The notes: a model not told the origin generated them from the letters alone. 64,000 bases of DNA from Chrysaora quinquecirrha (GCA_014526335.1 JACTAT010000060.1:8659686-8723685), one strand, 5' to 3'. Positions 34,601 through 48,300 are shown, numbered from the stretch's first letter. Numbers and translations: made by a program.

Positions 34601-37600
34601 TTCGAAAGCGAAGATTATTTTAGCGAAAACGAAAACAACAGTGATGAATTTGTAAACAAAGTCGATGTAAAACGATTGTTTATCGAATCTTCAAGTAAAC
34701 AAGACCGTGGTAAAAAGGATTATCCAGCGTCTGAAATGGGTCAGGTTTCCAGTTCAGTTCTGGGCCATAAAGGGACCCTTGCCATGCCGGTTAATGATAC
34801 CCAGCTAAGGGGTATTTATGTCAAAAACCTTGGAGATTATGCCGTAATAAACAGAAAACACACACGTTTTTCACCGCTTATATCAGAAATCTCAGTTGAT
34901 AGACGGCTTAGAATCACAATCGAAGTCCCCAGCCATCAGCTTAAAGCGAGAGAAATTGAACAGAATTCTGAAAAACTGACAAGCTCACTCGAATTTGTAA
35001 GAAATAATGTCCGCAGTAATCCTGTTATACGTAAAAAGATGGTCGGAAGGCGTGTTGAAAACGATTTTAATTCTAACAAAAAAATCGACCACAGTAGGCC
35101 ACAAGAATGCCTTTTAGTTGATACTAATAATAAACACCTGAATTCTAAGCAAAAGATCGAAAACTATGAGAATAAAAAACCCGAAGTTTCTGGTATAAAC
35201 GATTCTAAAGATCACAACTTACGAGATTCTGATTCGACAGAAATTACGACGGAAAGTTTCGATACTCGTAATTCTAATGTTTCGACAGAACACGAAACAG
35301 GTTGTTCTGATGTAGATTCGAGAGCAGATGAAAATAAACGCCATGCAAATGAAAATAATACTGATCTGATTAAAGTTGAATCGGAATTCTATTCAAAGCC
35401 TCATCACAAAGACCTAGATTACCATTCCGTACCTTCTGATATCGAAAGGGATTTTCTACATTCAAAAATAGAGAATTCTAATGGTGTTGATGAGATACGC
35501 GCGGAGGAATCTATAAAATTAGAGCGTGATGTAGAGACAGGACTTTTGCAAAGAGATTTTGTAGAGAAAACGCCAGATATTGTTAACGGTACCGAGAAAA
35601 TACGCGCGGAGGAATCACAGAAAGCGAACGTAACCGTCGACGAGGCTTCTGAAGCAGATTCTGTTGAGAAAGAGCGAGAGATTGTTATCGATTCTGAGAA
35701 AGTTCGCGCATATCATTCAAAGAAATCCGACGTCACCGCTGATGATTTAGAGAAAGAGTTTTCTGCAGCAGATTTCACAGAGAAGGCAAAAGATATAGCT
35801 GTCGATTCTGAGGGAATACGCGCGGAGGAATCACAGAAGTTCGAAGTTGCCGTTGATGATACAGAGATAGAGCTATCACAAGTGGATTTTGTAGAGAACG
35901 TTCCTGAATTAATTATTGTCGACGAAGAAATTCGCGCGGAGGATTCACAACAAATAGATCTCGCTGATTATACTGAAATAGAGATTTCAAGAACAAACTA
36001 TGAAGAGGTGCCTGAAATAAGTATTGAAGATTCAGAGATACGCGCGGACGAATCAGGACAGCGTGACAATGATAACGCGGAGATTGTGCTTTTAGATAAG
36101 AACGACACGATCACACAACGTGATGGATTGAGATCGAAATCATTGAGCAGTTTACCAAAGGAAAACCTCAACCCAATGGCGTGGTTTTACAGAAATCGTT
36201 GTTCGTCTGTTTATTTTGATGATGCTGATACAAATATCGTTGATTATGGACAGCTAAGGAAGGCAAAAAGTGCAGAAATAACAAGAAAAAAGCCAAAAAT
36301 AATTCTATCTGCTAATTATGATAGAAAACCTGTCAAGGAAACAAACTTAGATGAGTTAATGAAATCGTTGGAAAATTTAAAATCACCAAAAACTGAGAAT
36401 AAGGATGGGGATCTTGTTAAAGAGCCTGAAACTGCTTCGAAGCAAGCTGTTAGCGAGCAAAATAAGCGAAAGATAGATAAAACAACACCAAAACCTATTC
36501 TGAGAATTATTAGAAAATCAAAGAGTACAACAGTTTTGAATCAAAGAAGTGCTTCGACGAGTAAAAAAGAAACAAAGTCAGTTGCAGAATTAATTGAAAA
36601 ATTCGACAGTAATTCATTGAATTCCGAGTCTGCAAAAAGCATGGAAAATATCAGTAAACAGAAATCCAACATGCAACGAACAAAATCGTGCAATTTAAGC
36701 TCTACCCAGGTTAAGAATCCGAAGAATGCGATTTTAGAAAGAAGCACTGTTCCAGAGAAAGATCTAAATAATAATAAGTCAAAATTGAACAGTCGTGATG
36801 CAGGATTAGCTGTAAATCCTAATAAGAACGTTGAATTAAATAGCAAGGATGTATTGAAAGGCCATTTTGCACAGACAAATAGCCATGATTCAATTGCAAC
36901 AGATTTGAGGTCTGAAAGTATTTCTGAAATAAAGACAGGATTAGGGAAAAATAATAAAGAAAAATCAATGACAAGAGAAGCAGATATATCCAAGGAAACG
37001 ACTTCAAGAATAGTGGAAAATATCAATGAAGTTAGTGACAATTTAGTATGTAAACATGAGGGAATTGTGAAACGAGATAAACTGCCTAGGCCGAAAACCA
37101 CAACTGACGATGAAGTGAAAAGAACAAGTATCTATGGATTGACTGTTGTCTTAACCGAGGCTCCAAGTGAAAAAGAGGCAGAGATTGTAGCTGATTTGTC
37201 AGGGAAGAATAGTGAGGATTTCTGGTTGCAGAATTCATCAGAAAAATCGAAAAATGGTGATGATTTAAGTAAAGATATTAAAGTTACAGACATAGATGAT
37301 TTGCTAAATTCTGCTGAGTATAATGAAAGTGTAGACGCTGGTTTTGGAAATGATACGCCCGCGAGTTCAAGGGCTCGTAGTTCGTTTAGGCGGGAAAAAA
37401 GACTGAGAAAATGGCTAGAAGATAAGCAGATGAGCATTGATGATGATAATTCTATCGATGGGAAAGGCTTGCATGAACAGTCAAAACGACTAAAAAAGAT
37501 CGCAATAGCAGAAGGAATAAACATCAAAGGCATGAAAGACAGGAAAATTGAAAATGCAATTTTGGAGAAATTAGAATCTGAAAATAAGTTTACAGATTTT

Positions 37601-40110
37601 GTTGCGCAGTTGAGGTATTTGATCAATCTAGAAGACGACGGTGTCCATGAGAGCGAGAGGTCATCGAAGAAAGACGATATCAATATTCTAAAAGAGTATG
37701 AAATTAGTCGACAGTTAAGAAAAGGAACTTCGCCATATACGTCAGATGATGAAGGTAATGCGAGTGATGCTTTCACTGATATAACGGATGCCTCGCTTTC
37801 AGATTACTCACGAAGTCGGACATCTTTAAACAGCCTCAGTTTCAGTCACGGATCTTTACACAAGTCTGTAAGCATATCAGAAGAACACATTGATTACAAT
37901 GATGATAATTCACTAGAAAAACAAGTTATTGAAGATGATATCACTAAGAAAGAAGTGCTTGATTGCGAGGCTACGGTCACAGATCTGTTTCCTGCTGACG
38001 ACATTTCCGGTCTGATGTCACAGGCTGCATCTGCAGTGAAGAACAGAAGAAGGTCGAAAAGGAGCCTGGGACGAAGCTCAACAACATTTGATCACGGTAC
38101 AGAAGCACCAAGCGCTGTAATTAATTCTGAGATAACTAACAAGCCATTGTCTCTAAATTTAAGCGATCAAGAAAGCAACTTAGTCCAAAGTCCTCTGCCT
38201 CAAAGTGATGGAATTGATGGAAAAGACGGTGGGGGGAAATCTGCAACGAATTTTGAAATATATAAAGATGCACCATGTTCTTTACTGAAGGAGAGAATCA
38301 ACGAAAAGCTTTATAATAACTTGCGGCCTAAACTCGTTGGCTCTAAGCAGCAATCTAATGAACTCCCTTCTCCGAAATCGCCTTCAAAGTTACTTCCATC
38401 TCCGAAATCACCTACAGAGAAAATTCCGTCTCAAAGATCTCTTTCCCAGAAGTCACTATCTTCCCAACAATCAACATCAAGCGTCACAACAGAAAGTCTA
38501 AGCAGCTCGATATTTGGCTCAGTCGACCTCGCATCTCTACCGTCACCTGAGATAAAGGAGCTGAGAGGCTCTCCACAGCGACAGAGAAGATCATTTAACA
38601 GCAAACTAGATGCCTCGAATAAATTGCCTGTGTACAAAAGAGATTCACCTTTTAGGAAGAGTACTGGCAGTTATGATAGAGCAAAAGAGGAGCATAGATC
38701 GATGCCAAATCTACATACAAAACAGCATCACCAAGGCCATTCAGCAGAGTTTTCAATGAATCAGAAATCAAAGTTTCCTTCAGTGAACTTATTACTTAAT
38801 CAACCGAAACGTATCCCAGCTCGTTCGCCTGCTTACACGGCTAGTCGTTCATTATCTCATTCGCCGCTTCGCTCGCCTGTGTACTCGCCTCTTCGCTCGC
38901 CAGTTCGTTCACCGATTCGTTCTCCGCATCTCTCGGAATTAGAAGAGGAGGATTATTATGATTATGACACAAGTTACAGTGAGATCACCGGATTTTTGTC
39001 TGATTCATCACTAGATGTCGGCGCGGTATTTGAAGGTTTTGATGCCGATGACGAGGATGTCTTCTATTCTCAATCGCCAAGAAAGCGAAACATTTCGTCC
39101 GACTTTGACGACTTTATGGCTCAGCATAGCGACGCATCTTCCGACGAATTCTTCGTGCCACTCAACACGCGAACACCGTCTGCACGAATGCACGATAAAG
39201 AAATATCGTGTGCGTTTCCACCGTGTAGAAACAGAGGCTTCGTGGATAAATTACAACGAACAAACTTCACATCGTGTATTGCTTGTTTTACGTATTATTG
39301 CAGCAAAGAATGCCGTAAGGCCCATTGGAAAGAACATAAAAGACTTGCTATTATGGAAGAGTTAATTACTACACTAAAGCACTGATTCGACGCTTCGAAA
39401 CCAACAGCGTCATCAACGAAAAGTTATCGGAAATCGCATTGCAAGGCTACCAAGATGTAGGTCGTGGCTGTGTTCTCGTTACGTTTTCGTCACCGATGGC
39501 AGCGAAATTCTTTCTCGTTTCTGGCACGGATTCTTTCGTTACAAAGCCAGTGTATTCACCTCTCAACGATATTAGCAGTGGAAGGATCACGACGAAACAC
39601 CAAGTTCTACTCTTGCAGACAATGAGTGACTATATTCCCGAATGTGAGTTTGTCGTCGATTTAACTGTTTACCTGGGAAAGCAAAACGAGGTCAGGGTGA
39701 CGTCACAGTCTCGTTTGAACTCAACAGCTCTTCTACGATGTACGAAACTGCCTATCAATCCCAGACTCCTAAACCAGCCCTTAGAACAGCCGTCTGAAAC
39801 CAGCTATGACATCAAAGTGTTCTACCTGCCTCGTAGCCAGCGTCATCATTTCATAAACGACATCGAGGCTCGCCGTCATTATTGCCGAGAAGTCTCATAT
39901 GGTCTTCGGAGATATGGAATTCAATTGAAGAGCGATTATCGCGATGTTTACGACAAGTTATGCTTATATGTAGAGGACAACATCGATTTTGTCCCAATTA
40001 CGTTATATGGACAGGCAAATGGACGAAATTATAAATGTATCATATTCCCAGAAGGATTCAATGGACATTCAGGAACTGTGGAACTTCAAGGAAGGGGTAT
40101 GATTGTATAA
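31610..40110 (+). CDS. Very large acidic protein with N-terminal hydrophobic segment and C-terminal MYND-like zinc motif; possibly AJM1-related
   Basis: One intronless reading frame runs from ATG 31610 to 39385, then continues in another frame from about 39379 to a stop at 40110. Restoring one A in the run near 39376-39378 would join them into about 2,830 residues. A hydrophobic segment at residues 28-47 (WTIMFTYLGLAAAWLYY) suggests a membrane anchor. A long acidic, Ser-rich, probably disordered region follows. Around residues 1295-1485 some six units of about 30-40 residues share EIRAEES. Around 2400-2445 there are RSP/SPLRSP repeats. Near 2533-2579 a Cys/His cluster (CAFPPC, CIAC, YCSKEC, HWKEH) resembles a MYND finger. 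A conserved-looking 240-residue tail follows (GRGCVLVTFSSP, SYGLRRYGIQLKSDYRDVYD). The tail with the adjacent zinc motif faintly recalls apical junction component AJM1, but I cannot confirm this. The function is otherwise unknown. Confidence 0.8.
35487..36060 (+). repeat. Coding tandem repeat (EIRAEES units) inside the large gene
   Basis: The nucleotide core ATACGCGCGGAGGAATC recurs near 35495, 35600, 35817, 35931 and 36038, with a diverged copy near 35703. Unit lengths vary at about 102-114 bp. The GCGCGG cores are GC-rich in an AT-rich gene. Each unit carries acidic residues and a DFVE- or DFTE-like segment. Confidence 0.8.
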
Positions 40111-40172
40111 AAGACTTTTCTTACAATTTTATATTTCTAATTAATAATTATGTTAATCAATAAGTAGCTATT

Positions 40173-40313
40173 TCCGAGTGGCACTTCACTCTTAATAAAG
40201 GCATACGAAATATTTGTCGAAACAAAAGGATTTCTAAAGGATTTTCATGAAATCAATAGAATTATAACGACAGGAGTTTGCAGGATTTCCTACCCGAGAG
40301 TGAAATGCCCCTC
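40173..40313. repeat. Short MITE family C, copy 2
   Basis: The ends GAGTGGCACTTCACTCTT and GAGAGTGAAATGCCCC are inverted. The interior AAAGGATTTCTAAAGGATTT matches the copy at 15273-15400. Confidence 0.6.
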
Positions 40314-40620
40314 TGTTATTAAAGCATTATTTCACTTCAAGTGAACAGCGTCAAATCACTCCGTTGAAATACACCCCGCAAGAGAGGGGTGCTTACTTTG
40401 TTGAAAAATAGCGAATCCCTTAGAAAAAGATTGCGTGCATCTACCTTTACTTGTAATCACCTCTGACCTTTTTCGAAGTTTCTTTGAAAGAGAAACTGAG
40501 TGTATTTGAGAGTAAGATCCGCAAAGCAAGCTACTTTCGATTTCTTGTCCTAATAGAGAGGGTCATCAAGGAGGTAGAAAATCTGCCGTTCCGCGTAGTT
40601 TTTTGTGAATTCTAATCTTC

Positions 40621-40962
40621 TAAGGCCCCGGGCAAATGAACTGAAAATTTCACTGAAAATTTGCTGAACATTTTCAGGCTCTTTTTCATACTGTTATTTT
40701 GGCGCTAAAATCGAATTTTCAAGAATTGACAAAGTTTCTGTCAAGTACATGCGTATATTGGATAAATGGTCATTGTTTGTTCAATTTAGAAATGAACTGA
40801 ACATAGCACTGAAAAAGCTTTGTTCACCAAACATTTTTGACTCGCATCAAACATTCACTCAACAATGTTCGGTGACTGAACAAGGTGACCAGATGAACTG
40901 GATTTTTCACTGAATTTTAGACGATGTCCAGTGAAATGTTCAGTTCATTTGCCTAGGGCCTA
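40621..40962. repeat. Foldback element with TAAGGCCC...GGGCCTA ends
   Basis: It begins TAAGGCCCCGGGCAAATGAA and ends TTCATTTGCCTAGGGCCTA. Subterminal CTGAAAATTTCACTGAA is mirrored at the far end. The terminal design is the same as in the CAAACATT family but the inner sequence differs. Confidence 0.65.
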
Positions 40963-41452
40963 ATAACCTCTGGCGTAAATTCCGGGTAAATTCCATGAAA
41001 CAAAATTGAAATTTTTTGCCTCGTCGAGAAATGGTTAAAAGTCCCTATTCCGCAATAGTCACCTTATTGTTCTGATAACTGGAAACTGAAAACCGAACCC
41101 TGGAAACCCTGATAACGCTGATGACCCCTCTCCAAAATGACTCATTTTAAAGGATAAATGGTTTGAAACATTTGAAGTTCATGTGTTTATAAATCTTAAA
41201 GATTTTGCAGATAAATTTTCAGCTTTGGATGTAATCAAAAGTGCACCACTAACCCTATTATATTAATTCAGAAGTTTTTTAGTTATTGTAATATCATTTC
41301 TTAAGATTTTTGTATCTTAATGTATTCAAAATCGACGAAAATCTTATTTCTGAATTATTTAGAATTTTAACATTTTATTCACATCTACAAAACAGAGTAA
41401 TCATTTTGTGAAATTCAGAATTTATGCAAAAAATCTCGTTTCTTCTCGTGTT

Positions 41453-42240
41453 TTAAGGCTCCAGCCAAACAATCGAAGGCCCTAGTCAAACGATAAAACA
41501 TCGTTTGTAAAACATTTGAAATGTGTTTGTCAAGCAAAATGTTATACCCTTTGGCTACGTCGAAAAGCAATTATCGTCAAACATTTTAACTGGCGTCTAG
41601 CAAAAAATGTTTTGGAACTCTTTAAAAAACACCGTGCAACGAATTCTGCTAAATATTCGTCTTCTTGTCAAGAAATGATTTGCGACGTGGCCAAACGTTC
41701 AAACAATGATGTACAAACAAATTTCAGATGTTTGACAAACAATGTTGCATCGTTTTGCGAGGGCCAAACAATGTTTGTCAAACATTTGACATTTGCTTGT
41801 TAACACAATGTTTGAGTGTTTGACTACATCACAAAACATTGCTCGCCAAACATTTTTGCTTGCGTCTAGCAAAAATGTTTTGCAACTCTTTATTCTTTAA
41901 AAAACATCTTGCAACGAGTTGTGCTTATTTGTACTTGTCTTGTCAAGTCAAGTAATGATTTGCGATGTTTAAACAATGATTTACAAGCAAATTTCAAATG
42001 TTTTACAAGCAATGTCGGATCGTTTGGCGTGGGCCAAACATTGTTTGTCAAGCGTTTGACATTTGCTTGTTAACACAATGTTTGACTGTTTGACCACATC
42101 ACAAAATTTTGCTCGTCAAACATTTTTTGCTTGATACAAGCGTAGAATGTTTTTGAAGTTTCCAAAAACATTGCTGAAGGAATTCTGCTTGCCAAGCAAT
42201 GTTTTTCCACGTGGCCAAACTGTCAAACATTGCTTGTAAA
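41453..42240. repeat. Nested or tandem copies of the CAAACATT foldback family
   Basis: At least three overlapping copies. AAACATTTTTTGCTTG-type and CAATGTTTGA-type segments recur many times in both orientations, as do near-identical blocks such as AGCAAAAATGTTTTGCAACT and GGCCAAACA(A/T)TGTTTGTCAA. The block ends about 80 bp before the start codon of the next gene. Confidence 0.65.
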
Positions 42241-42315
42241 CCAAAATCTCAATTTTTTCGTAATACATGAAGTACTAATTCAAAGCAGCAAAAGCTCGGC
42301 GCGAAAACATTCAAA

Positions 42316-45300
42316 ATGGCGGACAGAGTTACAAGATCTGCATCTCGAACTACTGGCTCTATTCCAGACAAAGTCATCGCCCAACCGTTTTGTGTCTCCA
42401 AAAGAAAGTTAAAGAAAGATCTCACGTAAGTTTTTTTGCATTAAGACATGCTTTCTACCTCGAAAAAGTTGGTTTTGCCTGATTATTTAAAATTAAAAAC
42501 AATGGCCGATTTTGGCCTAGATATCTAGATATTTTCTAGGTAAATAAAATTTAAACCACGGAAGATAAGATGGAGGTTGAGATGAAATAAGCTTATGTCT
42601 TTTGTGTTATGGTATTCCTGATATGATGTGACAAAAGATCTAATGACTGATTTTATTTATTTTCTAAAGAGATGAGGAGAAAGAAGAAGTGAAAAAGCAT
42701 GAAATTAAGGTGAGTAATTTTGTTTACATCCAATAGGCCTATCCATCCATTATGTTCTTGTCCGTCACATCATAAAAATACTACCATTGAAATACAGCCT
42801 TCTTTGAACCAGATTGAAAAACAACATGCTTGATTTGAATGCATACTCTTCAGTACCAAAAAACAGGGGCTGCTCCTGGTTGCAATGTATGGCAGTTTTC
42901 AATGGGCCAGATGAAAAATGCGGACCTAGCAGACTTTGCAGACTTTTCCTAACCCGTTAGTTCACGTTTTTCAAGGTCCGCGGTTTTTGCTTTCCCTTTA
43001 TGCAAATGTGAAAAACGTGGGTGTTGAAAAATGTAGACTAACGGGTGTGGAAAAGTCCGCCAGGTCTGCGTTTTTCACTTGACCATTTTATAATAATAAA
43101 TAATTAATGAGATAATGGGGCTGAGATATTGGCTTCCAGGATGCATTCCATGTAAACATTACGCCGAAGGTATGCCAATGTTCTGGAAATCTACGCCAGA
43201 AAACATTTGATATTGTTATTTTTAGTCATTTCACCCCAGTTTCTATTGTTCTTTTACATTTGTCACGCCAATATGCCAAAAAAATCCTACGTCCACGCCG
43301 AAGATCTTTGGGCCTAAGTACATGGAATGCACCCTGGATTGGCCTATAAAACAATAACGTCTTAGGTGTGCAAATGCAAGAGCCCCTTTATTCTATCCCA
43401 CTATAAGCTTTTTGTTCTATTCAAAAACTCGGGGGCAAATGCCAAAGAAAGAGGCACCCTATGCATAACATTACTTAAAGGTGGCATGGCGGAGTGAGTA
43501 GTCAAGACGTTTTGCTTGCAATTTCCAGGTCATAGGTTCGAATCTTTTTGGGATCAGGTATTTGTTCTAGAAAATCAGTCTGGAAACACAAGATGCAGGT
43601 CGGACTTAGCTCTATATAGCTGCCAGAAACCCTATACTATCATTGAAATCAATCTGCATGAAGATTGATTTCTTGCTTTCTTTCTTGATTATATTTGTCC
43701 TGCATGCAACAGATACTAAAAGCTTGGAATTCTAACCCACGAATGCCATCTGCTGCTCAGTGATTTTTATTGACCAAATGCCTTCACAAACTTTATGAGC
43801 CTTTTGCCTTGTTTTAGGGAAAGCTGTTCCCCTATCGATTAAAAAGCATCAGGGAAATCCTCAATGAAATGCATGATGATACAAATGAGAAAACTGAAGG
43901 GGGTCAAAGAAAGAAAAGAAGACCAAGTAGTATAAAAAGGGGAGGAAGAAGATCAATTGTGCAGTCATCATTAGTGAAAAATGAAGTAAGAAATGAAGAA
44001 AAGGAGAAAAACAATAACGAAGAATCATCAGTACAGGTGACAAATTTTATTTCTGTATTTTTATATTGAAGGCTTAATATAAAAGTCTGGAGGACCAGAA
44101 GTAAAGGGCAGGGGCAATTACCCCTTGCCCTCTTAAAAGCATTGAAATTCTTATATTTCTTCCTATTGTTTTGCCCTGAATTTAGAGGTAGGGTTTTGGG
44201 ACAGGCTGTAGGGATGTTTTCTGGTTAGCAAAGCAACTAATTCCTTTTTGACGGCTACTAGTCTGCACACAGTTCCAGAAAGTTGGGTATGCTCTACTTC
44301 TGTGATTAGTTGACAACAGATTCTCATCAGTTGAGGTGGAACTGAGTGCTCTAGGAACAGCCATCAACTATATACTACAAGTTCTTTGTAGTTGTTGACA
44401 TATCCACTTAAGTAACCAGTTACAACTGGCCAGATTACCAAGTAAGTTCCTTCGTATCGTAGGTCGACAGCCTGGCTAAATTGCTAAATCACCACTCTCT
44501 AAATTTTTTTTTCCGTTCTAACAGGAAGCTGCAACTGAAAGTGCAAATAATGTTCATGAAGAAAAATGTCAACATGATATAATCAAAGAAACGAAATGTG
44601 ATGAACCACTGATTGCAGAACAAGAAGATGCACAAAATTCAAATCAAGTAATAAAAGAAAAACCTATAGAAGAAGACAACATGGATGGTATGCTTAAAAT
44701 CGAAATGATTTCTTTGGTGTACACGCTCTTTTTTATAAGGAACCTACCTCAAGGCCCAGTTCTTAAAGTTCCTTATTTTGGACCTCTTTTAAGGCGATTG
44801 TTGTTAAAAAGTTCCTTAATAGTTCCTTAATTTTAGCTGCATATACAGCGATCTTAACATTAAAAGAGAGACATTTGCATGTGAGCAAAGCTCGAGACTA
44901 CTCAAAGAAACATTGGATACATGCTTAACGTACAATTTATGTGATTTTCGACTGCAAATGAATGGAACCGGCTTTCTAATTCTTGGTTATTTGCAGTGAT
45001 AAAAGTATTCAACATTGAAAAGTTCCTTAATGATTTTCTCTTTAGTAGTATAAGTTCTTTAAATTTTCGGACCGTCTACATGTAGGTTCCTTATAAAGTG
45101 GTTCTTTATAAAAAAAGCGTGTAATCAAAACATTTCATCCCTGGTTTGCAAAAGATCTTAACAATAAGATGATGTTAATGTTTTAAATTTTTTGAAGAAA
45201 TGGTCTGAAAATTGAATTTCTTATTTTAGTTGATATTGAAGAAACGGAGGAACAGAAGCAAGAGGCAACGAAGAAAAGGTTACTTTTTGAATTGATTCTT

Positions 45301-48300
45301 TTTTAGTCTCAATTAATATTTCCGTTTTTTGTTGACTGTCTTTTGTTCAATGTACTGGACATGTACTGAAAATCTTCAAAAAAGATGTAGCTCAAATCTG
45401 CGAAAATGTTCTTCTCGCAAAGAATAATAAACGATTGGAATAAACTCCCAGTGAAGTTATTAATTGCTCAACAGTGAAACAATGCGAAATAACATACGAC
45501 AAATTTGAAGGAGTTAATAGATTTTTATTAAAGTAGTTTAAACTTGTAGCAGTTAGAAAAAAACAGTATCTTTAGTTAGCATAACAGGATTTTGTAGGTC
45601 TTTATCTTTATTACTGTTGTTATTATATTATCGTTATTATGTCTTTAATTGAAGACACCCAGCTCTGACATAAATTAAAGTTCTTCAATGATTTATTTTC
45701 AGGCAACAGGCTCTGGAAACATTGGAGAAGTATGTAGCTACTCTAGCACTTTTATAAAACATTATGCTGTCAACAGTTTTAAGCCAAACTTTTCTGTCGG
45801 AACATATCGCTTCAATTTTGTCTAGATTGTCCAAATTGTTTGGCCAAATTGGGATTTCTGTGTATTTCTTAATATCATTTATCACGAATTCAGGAAAGGA
45901 AAATGGGGATCGCAAAGCAACTTAACTTAACTTTGACCAGAGGAGCTCGGCTGTGCCTCTTAGACATCTTGCCCGTTAAAGCCCCTCCTTTTACTGCTTC
46001 TTATTTCTTAAGCAGTAATCGTCAGAGATAAGATATAAAATCTAGTGCTGATGAATTAGATAAGTCAAATTGCTTTACTATGTAATGTATTTCTTTACAT
46101 TATCTCTTAATCTTTGTAATTTCTTCTTCCTAAGATTACAAAGTGAACAAATGGAATGGGCAAAACTATTGAAGAAGCATCAAGTTGAACTCTCAGAGGA
46201 ACAGATGTAAGTGATGACAGTTCAAACAAAGCATAAAGGGTTTTAGAATATGACGAATGTTGTAGAGAAGTTATATGCACAATTTCGCGTTTCAATAGAC
46301 AGAAAGCAATTTCAGAAGATGAACAAGATTTTATTTGAAAAAGCTCGACTTTGCCGAAACGCAAAACTGTCGAACCGGATGAGAGCCTTGGGCTGTATGA
46401 GTAAGAGAGAGTTACTAGGCGATTTCATTGAGCCGTATAGCTCAATGTAAACGTCGTTGGCTCTCTGGTCATGCAGCCCAGGCTCAAATCCCATATATTG
46501 TGGTATGCAACTTGTGGAAAAATCTATCCTAGTGTTCGCCATTCATGACAAATATTTGGAACTTATGTAGATGCTATTATATTCTGACAAAATTTAGTCT
46601 CTCCAAGCATTAATAATGGCAGAAATAGGTGTCTTGACTGTTTGAACTCCACCGTGTTTAGCATGTGCATTATTTTTGGTAACAAAAAATTTTTCTCCAA
46701 ATTTCTCCACGAAATCTACCATTCTGGGAGACTTCAGAATTCCAAATGGCTTTAAAAAAGCTGGTGGGACGTCGTGGTCTGGCTAACTCATGGTGTCAGG
46801 AGCTTCGTGAAGTCGGGGTTTGAGACCCAGCCACAGTAGCGTCACAGCCAAGATCAAGGCCTTTTTATCATTAACATCAATAAAAAAAATAATGCAATAT
46901 TTGCAATACAGTGTACCATTCATAGCCAAAAAAGACGAATGCCCTCAAGGTCACGTATAAGGCCAAGGCCTCGTCAGTCATTTACTTCCGAGGTCTTAGC
47001 GACTGGCGCGAAATACACCATCATCTTCACCTGAAAGAATTCGCTCTTATATTTGCTATGAAAATGCACCCTATATTATACAGAATTACTTCATTGATCT
47101 TTCTCCTTCCTTGCAGATCATCTACTTCTGTTGAAGAAGGGAAATATTTTCTTTCAAAAGAGCAGCGAGAGTTCTTGGAAAACCGAATCAATGCCGATGA
47201 GTTCCTTGATCGATTACAGCATCAGGCAGAAGAATTTTCCAATTATGTAAGTCTTGTACGAAATTACGAAATTGCTTTTATTAAGGCGTGGGCCTTAGCA
47301 GAAAAAGGGGAGTATAGCTATATTCGAATGCGCCTGTGTACGTGAAATCAGCGTTCACAAAACTATACATAACCATTATGATACCATGAAGATACACCCA
47401 CTTTCAGTCTCATGCGAATTTTCGTCATGTTAAAGCGGCCTGTGAAACGTATAGAATGGCCCATGAGATTGAACATCGTGCCCGGGTGGGGTAAGGGGGT
47501 AACCCCCATTTGTATGGGTACGGGATGTGCCATTTTTTGAAGTACCTTTTTAAGGATGGAAAGTAAATTTTGGGGTATCAAATTTGCCAAAATGACAAAC
47601 TTGGGGGTATAATTTTTGCTAAGATGGTTAATTTTAATAAAGTCACAATAACTGCCAAATAAATTTCAGCTGTATAATTCTAAAAAAGACTTTTAAGTAT
47701 TTCTATGTATTATATTCATATTTTTTGTGGACTTTCGGGTATACTTTTTAGCATTTTCATAAATTTTGGGGTCACATTATTATTAGGAAAATGGCACACC
47801 CCCGTCACTGATCTATTGAAGTTACCCCCGGGACATCGTGCTAGAGGTGCCATGGCTGCGTGCTGAAGACTTTTGGCTCACGATCTGTAATCTATTGAGG
47901 AAACCAGTCATTCCCCAGACTACGGCGTTCGATCCTTCGTAAGGTTTGTTTTTAACTCGAAATGCTTTCGTTTTCAGATGGAATATATAATGAACTTCGC
48001 GTCAAAATTGAAGCAATTCAAGGAAAACACAGCTCAGTACCTAAAACAGCAGACAGAACAATTGGGTGAGCTATTTGTGTAGTTTTTGTTGAAAAATGTT
48101 CAGTACCATGAAGAAAGAGACAAATTTACGACTTTTCGGGCATTACAGTACCCTTTATCAAGTGTCTTATCAAGTACCCTTTTTTGTTTACTTTGTTTGC
48201 AAAATCTTTTTATAGTTTTATCAATTGTGGCTACACCAAAGCCATTTACTTTTGCCCTAACCCTAACCAACATACCACCCCTTTCATTTAGAATTCAGTT

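Larger units (their letters stand above)
40111..42315. other. Intergenic region filled with foldback repeats
   Basis: No gene is visible between the large intronless gene and the next gene on the same strand. Much of the interval is three repeat blocks, listed separately. Confidence 0.55.

Noticed and set aside
36541..37776. Long minus-strand frames (186 and 214 codons)
   Set aside because: Shadows of the large plus-strand gene. Ser/Leu-rich antisense of an acidic coding region.
48250..48270. Telomere-like CCCTAACCCTAACC
   Set aside because: Only two units, and duplicated as part of a 96-bp segment. Not an interstitial telomere array.
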